Assembly (NCBI GenBank): GCA_033725935.1
Contig: MU867082.1
Span: 130,465 to 194,464, forward strand
Direction of reading: 5' to 3'
DNA: 64,000 nucleotides
Origin: Cladorrhinum sp. PSN259
Taxonomy: Eukaryota > Ascomycota > Sordariomycetes > Sordariales > Podosporaceae
Part shown: positions 45,427 to 55,105 of the stretch, piece by piece
How the letters are laid out: every line of letters starts with the position of its first letter
Numbering within the stretch: the first letter of the stretch is position 1
Translations under genes and position numbers: made by a program
Notes under the pieces: model-generated
Databases searched by the model: none
Told to the model about the DNA's origin: nothing
Seen by the model: the letters and a program-made list of their open reading frames with translations, nothing else

Positions 45427-46701
45427 ATGGCGCGAACCCGATCTGCCAAAGGCGCCGCTGCCACAGGAAAGACCGCTTCAAAAGACAAGGCGACGACTAC
45501 ATCATCATCAACCTCTCTTTACACTCTCCCAGACCCTCCCGCGAACCCACCGAAGCTCTTTGTGATTCCCAAGTCCGCGACCCCCGGAGCGCGCATAATA
45601 ACCCTCCAAAACCCACGATATTCAAAGCCAACCCGATACCTTGTCTGTCCATCAACGGGCTTCTATGAATTCACCAAGATCACCACCCCATCTCCATCCT
45701 CCAACCCGCGAAGTTGGCTTCTCTCGCCATCTTCTCCCGAACCCTCGTCAACAACAATTGAATCCCCCGACCTCTTCCTCGCCACCCTCTTCGACCCCTT
45801 ATTCCTCCTCCTCCCAGCCTTATCAACCCCAGGGAAGCGCATGTTCCTTTCCCCAGACGACCATCTCGATGCCCTTCCCAATCCAGACCGTCACCTCTCC
45901 CAGATCTTAACATGGGAACCCACGCGAAAGCTCGTAGAACAACGAATGTCCGTCATCTGTGACACCGTCGAAGCAGGAGACGAGAACATGTACAGACTGA
46001 ACGAGAAAAAGCTACTAGCCGAGATCGTGTCAAAAGCGAAGAAGATGTCAGAAAACCTCCCAAAAAGCATGGATGAAAAGTTTGTCCGCAAAGCGCTCGA
46101 AGCCCCCGTCATGGCCGTCAAGAGTGCGCAGGCCGGCTCCTCAGAATCGGAAACCGCTGAATCCGAGCAATCAAAAGGAGACACACCGGCCTCTTTAAAA
46201 TCACAAGAGAGCGTCAGCACCACCACCACCACCACATCCATTTCCGCCTCAGATAGCCAAGTCTCGGTGGCCTCAACAACCATAACCGAACCAGACGTGG
46301 AAATAATATCCTCGGCAATGGTCGCCTCGCCGCAGATTCTCAACCTGCAACGGTTACGGGTCGCATTCAACTTTATCTGCTCTTCATACATTCCGCCGTC
46401 CATCTCTTCTGCCCTGAAAGAAGCATTTTCCTCTGCCTGCGATAAGATTGACTTCAAGCCGTTAGACGAGTACTTGGAGAAACTGGCAAAACTGAGACAG
46501 GAAGCTGCTGCGTCCAGATCGAATGATTTCGCCGGAAAGAGAGGCAGGGATGAAGAAGACGATGAAAGGGCAGAGAAGAAAAGGAAAATGGAGGCTGAGG
46601 AGAAGGTGAAGAAGGCCAATCAGAGTAGGGGAGTGAAGAAGCTGGCGAAGGTCAATACGATGGGGATGAAGAAGATGAGTGACTTCTTCAAGAAGAAGTA
46701 A
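45427..46701 (+). CDS. rnh202: Ribonuclease H2 subunit B
   Basis: This is the structural subunit of the heterotrimeric RNase H2, which removes ribonucleotides and RNA primers from DNA. One exon gives 424 residues from MARTRSAKGAAATGKTASKD. The N-terminal beta-barrel part reads PPKLFVIPKSATPGARIITL and YLVCPSTGFYEFTKI. The family blocks DLFLATLFDPLFLLLPAL and FLSPDDHLDAL follow, then a helical part (LLAEIVSKAKKMSENLPKSM, then RVAFNFICSSYIPPSI). An Arg/Lys/Glu-rich tail ends MKKMSDFFKKK. The MxxMxDFF pattern resembles a PCNA-binding PIP box, which is also at the C-terminus of the human subunit. The ATG is the first in frame after the divergent promoter. The family is poorly conserved in sequence, but the order of blocks is clear. 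Confidence 0.88.
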   Translation: MARTRSAKGAAATGKTASKDKATTTSSSTSLYTLPDPPANPPKLFVIPKSATPGARIITLQNPRYSKPTRYLVCPSTGFYEFTKITTPSPSSNPRSWLLSPSSPEPSSTTIESPDLFLATLFDPLFLLLPALSTPGKRMFLSPDDHLDALPNPDRHLSQILTWEPTRKLVEQRMSVICDTVEAGDENMYRLNEKKLLAEIVSKAKKMSENLPKSMDEKFVRKALEAPVMAVKSAQAGSSESETAESEQSKGDTPASLKSQESVSTTTTTTSISASDSQVSVASTTITEPDVEIISSAMVASPQILNLQRLRVAFNFICSSYIPPSISSALKEAFSSACDKIDFKPLDEYLEKLAKLRQEAAASRSNDFAGKRGRDEEDDERAEKKRKMEAEEKVKKANQSRGVKKLAKVNTMGMKKMSDFFKKK

Positions 46702-46948
46702 GAATGATGGTGTATTTACGGATGCTTGAATAATGGTGCTGGTTGGGTTTCCAATATGAGGGTCTTCTATATATGAGTGTGCTGTACATAACGGCTGGAT
46801 ATGGGCAAATACCTCAAGGTATACGGTCTGGCGTTTTTAAGGTTAAATGGTCATCACGGTTGTGGCAAATGTTTAAAAACGTTATTTTCACGGCATGTTG
46901 TTGCCCCTGAAAAACTCTCATATTATTATTTGCTCTTGATGCAGAGCA

Positions 46949-47792
46949 TTACGTTCCTCTCGACTTCGCACCCCTCGTATACCCAAACCCACCCCTTCCT
47001 ATCCCGGAAGCAGGTCTTGAGCTAGAGCCACTGCTACCACCAGACGCTGAACCACCGGCCCCATACCCCGAGGATGCTCCGCCCCTACTACTCAACCCTC
47101 TGGCTCTTCCCCTCGTCAATCCACCGCGTCCCCTTGTTGTAGAAGAAGAAGCAGTCGAAGCCCCAGCCGCCCGTTTCCTCTCCTCCTCCTCTGCCCTCCT
47201 TCTTGCTTCCTCCCGTCTCCGTTCAGCCTCGACCGCCCGTCGTTCAACCTCCTGCTGCTTAGCCAGTGCTTCCGCATCAATGTCGAGCAGATCCTGCGTT
47301 GCGCCGTTCCAGTTCGGATTGAGGATCAAGCGCTGGTTATGTTCCGTCTGCGAGAGGATGCGAGTCCAGGTGTTGAGTAAAGTGGAAGCGTTGTCTACTG
47401 TCTTCGAGACGGTCTGATAATGGTAGAAATCACATGTGCAACGGTCAGCAATTATTACTAGAATATATGGGATAGTAATTTATGTTTTTTTTTTTCTTTT
47501 TCTGCGGTGTTTTGTGTTTACATACACCCATGTTTCCCTTTGCTCTTTCGAGTGTGCTAATGACGCCCTCGATTACTGTGTTGATGTTTCGCACTCCCTC
47601 TAGTTCTCTCTGCAGGGCTGCTTCCCTGCTCTCGTCGGTCTCGAACCTTGTGTTATTGCTGTTACTGCTCTGCTGCTGTGGTGTTATTGACCGTCCGCCA
47701 GATGCTCCCGGGGCTCTGTTCGACGCGGGAGTTGGGGTGGCATAAAGATGGTGATTGTCCTCCTGGTCGGAGCTGTCAAAGTTGTCGGTCAT
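46949..47792 (-). CDS. duo1: DASH complex subunit DUO1
   Basis: A subunit of the DASH/DAM1 ring that links kinetochores to microtubules. Exons 47792-47526 and 47413-46949 give 243 residues; the donor is GTATGT, with a GCTGACC branch and a TATCAG acceptor. The conserved core spans the junction: TRFETDESREAALQRELEGV, RNINTVIEGVISTLERAKGN, then MGTVSKTVDNASTLLNTWTR and ILSQTEHNQRLILNPNWNGA. A charged helix follows (EALAKQQEVERRAVEAERRR), and the C-terminus is RGG/Ser/Gly-rich (GRGGLTRGRARGLSSRGG). The divergent partner at 48788 shares a promoter with a cell-cycle box. It converges with RNase H2B (247 bases apart). Confidence 0.92.
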
Positions 47793-48787
47793 TGCGAATT
47801 GGCTCTTTTATGTGATCTATCTGTTTAGGACAAGTAAAGGGCTGTGCGTTTCCTCTCTGGTGCTTTACAAATATGTCAAGCACTCGAGATGGAACTGACA
47901 TATGACGTTTGGTCTGCTTCAAAACTACCACTACCAAAGGAGTTTAAGGCTTGTTCCGCATTTCCTGCCCAGATCTCAGTGGCCCGGTGCGGGGCTCCCC
48001 GCAGAGGCCAAGCGGGACCACCAGCGACCACGCAGTGGCACGCACCTTGCAAGGCGGCTTCCCGCTCGTACCTGTGCTCCGCGTCGCGTCTTGTTGCGTT
48101 TTACGCGTCACTTTCGCGTATCCCAGCCGTTCCAATTGTGCTATTTGTGCAGGTGGAGCGTCGTATTCATACAATTGTGCAAAACGGAAAATGACAGGGT
48201 TTTGAATGGGGAATCGTATTTCAATTTGACTTGCTATTGTTGACCGCCGCTCATCGTGCCCCCAACCACCTACTTCATCCCTCACACCCAGCCTTCATCG
48301 CAAGCTTTTTTTTGCCCTTACAACCCTACAACTACCAAGTATCTTGAAAATCCACACTTCTCCATACTCTCTTTCAATTACTAGGATATCCTGGAGACAC
48401 ACAGTTACCCCTCGATACCGAAATTGGACCTGGGAGGCGAGTCCTGCGCGGTTTGTTTTGATTCTTCACAAACACTCTCACAACCCTCATCTCAACCCTC
48501 ATCTCATCACCCCTTCGCCGTCTTGGTCGCACGACTTTTGGCGGGCGCTACCCATTTCCCCATTTCCCTGGTTGATCAATACACCAACCACTTACCCTCC
48601 ACTGCCCCCCCGCATACCTTCCCGTTCTCGATAACCTCCTTTTCGCCGTATTAGCAATACTGCCCATTTCATTTTCCCTCGCCGAGAGCTGGTCTACATT
48701 TGGCGCGCACACAATTCCCATCTTGCGATTGAATTGAAATTCGTCCAAAAGAACCTCGCAACATCGCAACACCGCAACACCGCAACA
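47793..48787. promoter_or_regulatory. Divergent promoter of DUO1 and the unknown 442-residue gene
   Basis: This 995-base region holds a dense CGCG cluster at about 48070-48120 (GCGTCGCGTC, ACGCGT at 48103-48108 and TTTCGCG at 48112-48118). A separate TTTGGCGCGC at 48699-48708 matches the E2F/MBF-like consensus and lies about 80 bases before the rightward ATG. Confidence 0.65.
48103..48108. promoter_or_regulatory. MluI cell-cycle box (ACGCGT)
   Basis: A perfect ACGCGT, 311 bases upstream of DUO1 and 680 bases upstream of the gene at 48788. A TTTCGCG follows four bases later, so the site is a compound one. Confidence 0.6.
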
Positions 48788-50171
48788 ATGACGGAGCTTG
48801 CGGCGCCCTCCACCCCGACTGCGGGCTCAAGGATCCGTACACCAGACGCTCCGCAGTTTGGGTACTCTGATCACTACGAGCCTTATACTCCCCGCAAGTC
48901 GACGCGCATCGCGGCAAAGACGGCATCCAACGTCACCCCACCCCCCAAGCAGTCTTCTTCGCGTGAGTACACCAACAAGTCGCAGTCTCAGAGCTCAATT
49001 GGGTCGCCTAAGAAGCAGCTCAAGAAGCTGTCCGTCTCAGACACCACGGATTCGGCCGAGCTTGTTCCCCAGAAGAAGCGCATGCCGGCGACGGTCGAGT
49101 CCTCGTCGCGTCGCGTGTCATCGGGCACCCTGACGGCTTCGAGCACTGCGACTGCCGCAGCTGCTCTTGGCCTCAGTGCCACTGCCTCAACCTCGGTTGG
49201 AATGCTCATCACTCCGGCAAAGACGCCACAGAAGGCTCCCACTCCCAAGGCCAAGGCCAAGGTCTCGAGCTTTGCTCGCACTTTGTTCCGGACCGAGGAG
49301 GACAGCATGCCCACTCGCAAGTCGCAGACCTCGGGCTATGTGCTTGATAGCATGTTCCAGGATGAAAGCTTCGACTCCATCGAAATCCACATCGACTCCA
49401 ACGAGCGAATCCCCGAAGTCGATCGCACCGAGGAGAATCCGTTCATCTTGGACGAGTTGACGGTTCCGACCGAGCGGCGCCGCAGCGAGCGCCAGAAGGC
49501 AAAGCAGATCAACGATCAGCTGGTCAGCATTCCTGGCGAGGGCAAGATCACAGTCGAGGAGGCTGTGAAGCGCACTGACGGCATGCTCATCACTTTGTAA
49601 GTTTTTTTTCGATCCTCTGTGAATTGGCTTTTGCTAACTTTTTGTGTGCAGCCGTGGCAAGAGACAATTCCGCAAGTTCACTGCTGAGGAGGCTCGCGAG
49701 GAGGCTGTCGAGGGTGGTCTCGAGAGCGCTGTCGAGTCTCCCACTCGCAATGTTTTCACTCGCTCCTCTGTCAAGCCCCGTCTTCTGTTCCCGCAGGCTC
49801 AGACCAAGGTGCCCGCGGTCCCCACAATCAGCGTGGAGGACGAGGAGGCGGAGACAGATATCGAGGATCACGTCTTGTCGGAGCCTATCACACCCACCGA
49901 TGATGCCGCTGCGGAGCCGATTCCTGATACCCCCAAGGGTCCGCTTTTTGGTTTGCCCACTTCGCCTCCGGCTACCACCCGCACCAAGCGATTCGCGAAC
50001 AAGGCTGCGTCCCCAACCACCAAGTCGAAGAAGGCTGCCACTCCTAAGAAGACAAGCCCATTCGACGCGTGGCAACGCACCAAGTCCCGCTCCGCAGCCG
50101 AGAGCAGCAGCAGCCATAAGCGGGCTGGGTCGCCCATGCCTGGCAAAGCGTCCAAGCGCAATCGTGTCTAA
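48788..50171 (+). CDS. Unknown basic, Ser/Thr-Pro-rich protein, likely nuclear and cell-cycle regulated
   Basis: I do not recognise the family. Exons 48788-49596 and 49652-50171 give 442 residues; the GTAAGT donor, GCTAACT branch and GTGCAG acceptor join LITFRGKRQFRKF. Many proline-directed sites are visible: PYTPRKSTR, ITPAKTPQK, SPKKQ, SPTRN and TPKKTSP, all good CDK-type targets. Lys/Arg-rich patches near both ends suggest nuclear import. The best-ordered part is about 205-275 (SGYVLDSMFQDESFDSIEIH, then ENPFILDELTVPTERRRSER and GMLITFRGKRQFRKF). The C-terminus reads SPFDAWQRTKSRSAAESSSS. It shares a divergent promoter with DUO1, which carries G1/S boxes. A role in replication, chromatin or mitosis is inference from that context. 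It could be a Whi5/Nrm1-like regulator, but I see no motif that proves it. Confidence 0.85.
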
Positions 50172-51406
50172 AATCATGATTTCTTTCAGATTTTTTTCTT
50201 TTTCGATTTCGAAACTTGGTACGGGATCCATCAGGCGTCGTTGCGGGGCATATTACAGGTCTTCTCTCTACAACACTACAGTTTTTTTTTTTTTTTACGG
50301 CGGACATTGTTTGGCGTTCAGGCCAGAAGGTTATTTTCAGAGATGAATTTCTCTCTTTTTGCAAAATGTTTTCCGGAAGCATGGCATATTAACTCATTTT
50401 TATTGGGATTGCAAAGCAGCAGGCAGGCCGGTTTGTTTGGTGTTGAAGCTTCTCACATTGTTTTGTTTCGAGAGCTCTCACTTGGTCAACGCCTTTTATT
50501 AGTATTTGGTTTTCCGTCTTGATTTCGGTTTTTCTCTCTATCAACGATCAATCATGATCATGCCTCTAGTCGGCCGCCTTTGCGATAACCGTCAGGGAAG
50601 GGGCAGTGGGCTTTGGACATATTTGGAGATGTCTTCGACGGCCTTCTTACGTCTTGTTTGGATTATGGGAAGAATCGGGTAGCTCATTAGGGTTAGTCGA
50701 GGTTTTCCATATCAGTATTGTAATTAGGTAGCCTTTTTATTACTGGAAATGCGCGCGTGGCCTTGTGTCCCCGGAGGAGGAGGAAGAAGAAGTTATTCGG
50801 GATACGTATTGGAGGGTCAGCCCAACAAACAAACAAACAAACAAACAAGCCACGCGCTGCGAAGAATCATCAAGGCAGACATATGCCAGGCAATTAAATT
50901 AGTTTATTACTTTACCCTCCCTCTCTTTGCTCTTGACCTTTGTGCTTTGCGTTTTAGTCTACTGCAACCACCATCACCACGTGGATCAACGCAATGTACC
51001 TTTCAATGTCAAACAACGTCAACTCATGCCAAGCGTTGATACACACACATGGTTTCCTTGCATTTCTCCGCTCTTGACAAGTAATTACCCCACCTCCAGA
51101 CCACATCACAACTGCAGGACAACCCGACCCGAAGGGGTAAAAAACGTCAATAGAGGGGCAACTTTCGTTTTTAAGCTTCTGGGTTTTAAAGCCGAGGTCT
51201 TCGTCTGTTTGCTTTTTTTTATACTTTTGGTTCAACGGTACTTTCTGCTCATCGCAACCATCTGTTCCCTTCACCAGGTACATGAAAGCAGAGAGCACAA
51301 AGCATCCAAAAACCTTTTTACCCCGCCATCATCACAAGCCTTTCTTTTTTCCCCTTATCTCGACACACTTTCTTTCCAAAGGGATCGGAAAAAGAAAAGA
51401 TAAAAA
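50172..51406. other. Intergenic region upstream of the SurE-TTL gene
   Basis: Both neighbours run rightward. It contains a T-run near 50282, a CAAA repeat (50823-50848) and an AT/CT-rich leader just before the next start. Open frames at 50749-51039 and 50927-51403 are not protein-like. I see no gene. Confidence 0.45.
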
Positions 51407-54279
51407 ATGCACATCCTCGTAGTCAACGACGACGGCCCTCCGTCCCCTCACTCTTCCCCCTACGTGCACTCTCTTGTGAGAGAACTCCAGGACTACGGCC
51501 ACAGAGTCTCGGTCTGTCTCCCGCACACGCAGCGCTCATGGATCGGAAAAGCGCACATGATAGGGCAGACGGTGAAGCCCCTCTACTATCGGCCTCCGCC
51601 TCTGGGCGAGCCGGCCGCGGGGCTGGTTCACGAGGACGAGAGGCAGGATTCTCACGGGACCACGCATACTCGTCCCTCAACCCACCCGGGGACGGAAGAA
51701 TGGATTCTAGTCGACGGCACCCCCGCCAGCTGCGTGCAGATTGGGCTTTATCATTTTTTCAAGGACAAGGGCCCCGTTGACCTCGTCGTGTCGGGTCCTA
51801 ATTACGGACGGAACTCTACGGCCGTTTTCGCGCTGAGCAGCGGGACGCTGGGAGGAGCGCTCGAGGGTGCCGTGTGCAAGAAGAGGGCGATCGCGCTCAG
51901 TTATGCTTTTTTCACGCGGAATCACGATACCGAGATTATTAGGAAGGCTAGCAGGCAGAGCGTGAGGGTTATTGAGGCGCTCTGGAAGCAGTGGCCCGAG
52001 GACGGGAGCGTGGATTTGTACAGCGTTAATGTTCCCCTCTTGGAAGGGTTGGAGGAAGGCAAGGTTTTATTTACGCCCATGTTGCAGAATTACTGGGGGG
52101 CGGGGAGTTGTTTCACTGAGGTCGATGGGAGCGTTGCTGGGGAGGTTGAGGATGAAGAGAGGATCAGGGAGGGCGAGAAGACTCCTGAGGAGGAAGAAGA
52201 GAAGAAGGTGTTGGAAGGAGGGTTGCACACGCACAAGCACTTCAAGTGGAGTCCGAGGTTTACGGATGTTTATAAGAGTGTCGATGAGGCGCCACCTGGG
52301 AATGATGGGTGGGCTGTCAATGAGGGGCATACAAGGTGAGTTTTGTTTTACTGTCGGTGTTTGATGGGTTCTGCTAACATGTTGGGAATATAGTGTCACA
52401 CCACTCAAAGCCAACTTCTTCCAAGCTTCCACCAACCTTCATGGTAGTGAGTTGCAATTGTAAGTAACAAGATGAATCGGTTTTATTGTTCCCCTTTTTT
52501 GGTTTGAAGAACAAGCAAGCAATGGGTACAACAGAACAGCAAGGAGCGGGAATGAGAAGGGTATTTTCATGAACATACACACACACACACACACACACAA
52601 GGCGACGAAAACACCAAGATAAAGAACAACAGAAGATAATAGAGCATAGAAAGGCCAAATTTCAATCTAGAACATTAGACAGAAGCAGAAGCCGCTCTAA
52701 AGACACACAAGTCACACAAACACAAAACTTACAACTATACACCTTTCTCATCAACTGCCCCTCTTCTTTGCATTTGCGTGCTTGTTTGTAAATCTGTTCG
52801 TTTTCTTATTCTTTTTTTCCCAGGGACCAGACAATAACAAGTAGACGATCCTCCTTCAACACCACCACTAACGCCACCGTCACAACCACCCTGCCCATCC
52901 ACCCGAAACCTACGGCCACCACCACTTCTCAACAACAGCAGCAACCAGTCTACTTCCTAATCAACTACGGCGACGACTACGTACAACCACTAATCCTCTC
53001 GGCCATCAAAAAACTCTTGCCTCCTGACTCTTACACTCTCCTACCGACACCAAGCGGCTGGGACGCAACGACCAACCCGGAGATCTCTCTATCTTCTCTC
53101 ATCCCCACTCCCGAGTGCAAGATTGTGCAAATAATGCCCTACGAGTCCCTGGACTTTGACTTCGCCACGAGCCACCCTTCCTGGGCTCTCGTAAACGCCT
53201 ACGTGATCCGCAAGGCGCTGATAAGGAAGCACTACCTGGGCGTGACCGTCGACCAGTGGCTGCCGAAGCACCCGGACTCGATACTGAAAAGAAACGTAAA
53301 GAGGTCCGAGGCGTTCGAGGTTGACTATGCCGAGTTTCTGGAGGACGCGCTCGTCGAGTGCTGGGATCTGAACGCCAGCATGGAGAGGAACGCCAACGTT
53401 AACAGTGAGAGCGAAGACGAAAAAGAGTGGTGGATCCTGAAGCCGGGCATGTCGGATCGCGGGCAGGGGATAAGGCTGTTTAGCACGATGGAGGAGCTTC
53501 AAGAAATTTTTGATGGGTGGGAGGAAGAGGAGGGAGACGGCACTGATGAGGAGGGTGGTGGTGATGATGATGAGGAAGGTGGTGACGGAGTAATGGCGTC
53601 GCACCTCCGCCACTTTATTGCCCAGCCGTACATCCATCCGCCTCTGCTCATCTTCTCGGACCGCCGCAAATTCCACATCCGCGTCTACGTCCTCTGCCTC
53701 GGATCCATGAAGGTGTACGTCTACAGGGACATGCTCGCCTTGTTCGCGGGCAAGGAATACGTCCCGCCCTCGTTCGGGACAGCGGACCTGGATTCCCACC
53801 TCACCAATACCTGCCTGCAGGGAGAAGGCGGCGCAAAGGACGCGGAATCAGTGAGGAGGTTCTGGGATTTGAAGGACGATGATATAAGCCAAGAGAGACT
53901 GGAAAATATCTGGAGACAGATCTGCGAGGTCACGGGCGAGGTGTTCGAGGCGGCCGCCAGGGGGATGATGGTGCACTTCCAGCCGCTTGAGAGCGGGTTT
54001 GAGGTCTTTGGGCTTGATTTCTTGGTTGGAGGTGGGGGGAGAGACGGAAATGACGATACGGCGTATTTGTTAGAGGTTAACGCCTTTCCTGATTTCAAAC
54101 AGACGGGGGAAGGGTTGACGGGTGTTGTCGGTGGGTTCTGGGAGGGGGTGGTGAGCGTTGCCGTTAAGGGGTTTGTGCAAGGTGGTAGCAACAGGGAAGG
54201 AGAAGAAGAAAAATATAAAGGGATGATGATGGAGCTGGTTAGGGATGTTGATTTGGGGAGGAGGGGAGGGTTTGCTTAA
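51407..54279 (+). CDS. pby1: SurE-tubulin tyrosine ligase fusion (PBY1 type)
   Basis: A two-domain protein of the yeast Pby1 type, a component associated with mRNA-decay bodies. Exons 51407-52335, 52394-52459 and 52824-54279 give 816 residues. The middle exon has 66 bases (SVTPLKANFFQAS); donors are GTGAGT and GTAAGT. The SurE part begins MHILVVNDDGPPSPHSSPYV with the metal-binding NDDG, and has VDGTPASC and VSGPNYGRNSTAVFALSSGT. The TTL/ATP-grasp part has WWILKPGMSDRGQGIRLFST, FHIRVYVLCLGSMKVYVYRD, DLDSHLTNTCLQ and YLLEVNAFPDFKQTGEG. Both sets of catalytic residues look intact. An acidic insert (DGTDEEGGGDDDEEGGDG) sits in the ATP-grasp domain. The 364-base second intron has a CA repeat at 52577-52599. 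The nucleotidase and ligase substrates are not proved. Confidence 0.93.
52577..52599. repeat. CA microsatellite within intron 2 of the SurE-TTL gene
   Basis: An alternating CA run in the longer (364-base) intron. It is unlikely to be coding and is one of several such runs in this window. Confidence 0.75.
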
Positions 54280-55105
54280 ACTAGAGGGGTGAACCTTCGT
54301 CATCAAGTAAGGAGGGGAAAAAAAACATTCATGATCGAAGCGGTTCAAGGTTTCAAGGGGAAAAAAAAAACCGGTTTGAGTAAGGAGGATGGAATGCCCA
54401 AAGGGCGTCGCGCGGCTGTGTACGTATAGTACTTCTTTACGTTTGATAGATATTTGTTGGAGTTTCACACATAAAATAAAAAAAAGTTTGCTTTTCTGCT
54501 CTTTTTTTTCCATCTAAACTTTGGTTTCATATAGTATTTTTTCTTCCCCCATCATCTTATCTTGACACTATACAGAATACGTACGGTACAAAGGAACATT
54601 ATGAACACAACCCATCGTGCAATCATTATTAAATAGGTACATACGTAGCATAGCTTAGCCTGCTCCATGATAGATGATGAATTTGCTTGCTCTAAACTAC
54701 ATGTACCATACCACGCCATGAAATCCATTTTGTCTATTCGTTTTTTTCTGTCTCTCTTACTTTCTTTTACCATGTTACGCCAATTATATTCCATACAGAA
54801 AATAATAATAGTAATAAAAATCCCGGGTATCATTTGTTTCTCTCTGTTTGTTGAATGAAATCGAAGAGAAAAAAAAAAAAGCCCTCACGTTGCTCATAAT
54901 AAACCTTCGCCTTCGCGCCTCCCCCCCCCCCCCCCCCCCCCCCCCAAAATAAATCATATCTTCAAAGAATCACAAGTAACCCAAACAACCAGAAACAAAC
55001 ATCCCAACCCATCCATCCCTTAAAGCCTCGCTGACACCACCACCAGCAGCCTAAAAAGACCTTTTCAATAACCAAGAAAAAAAGCCTTTTTCTTGAAAAC
55101 ACCTT
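54280..55105. other. Convergent spacer between SurE-TTL and SIR2 genes
   Basis: This region holds both 3' UTRs and a pure 25-base C run at 54921-54945. It is AT-rich, with several A-runs. No gene is seen. Confidence 0.5.
54921..54945. repeat. Poly-C tract (25 bases)
   Basis: A pure C run, the longest homopolymer of C in the window, about 180 bases past the SIR2 stop codon on its strand. The minus strand is poly-G. Confidence 0.9.
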
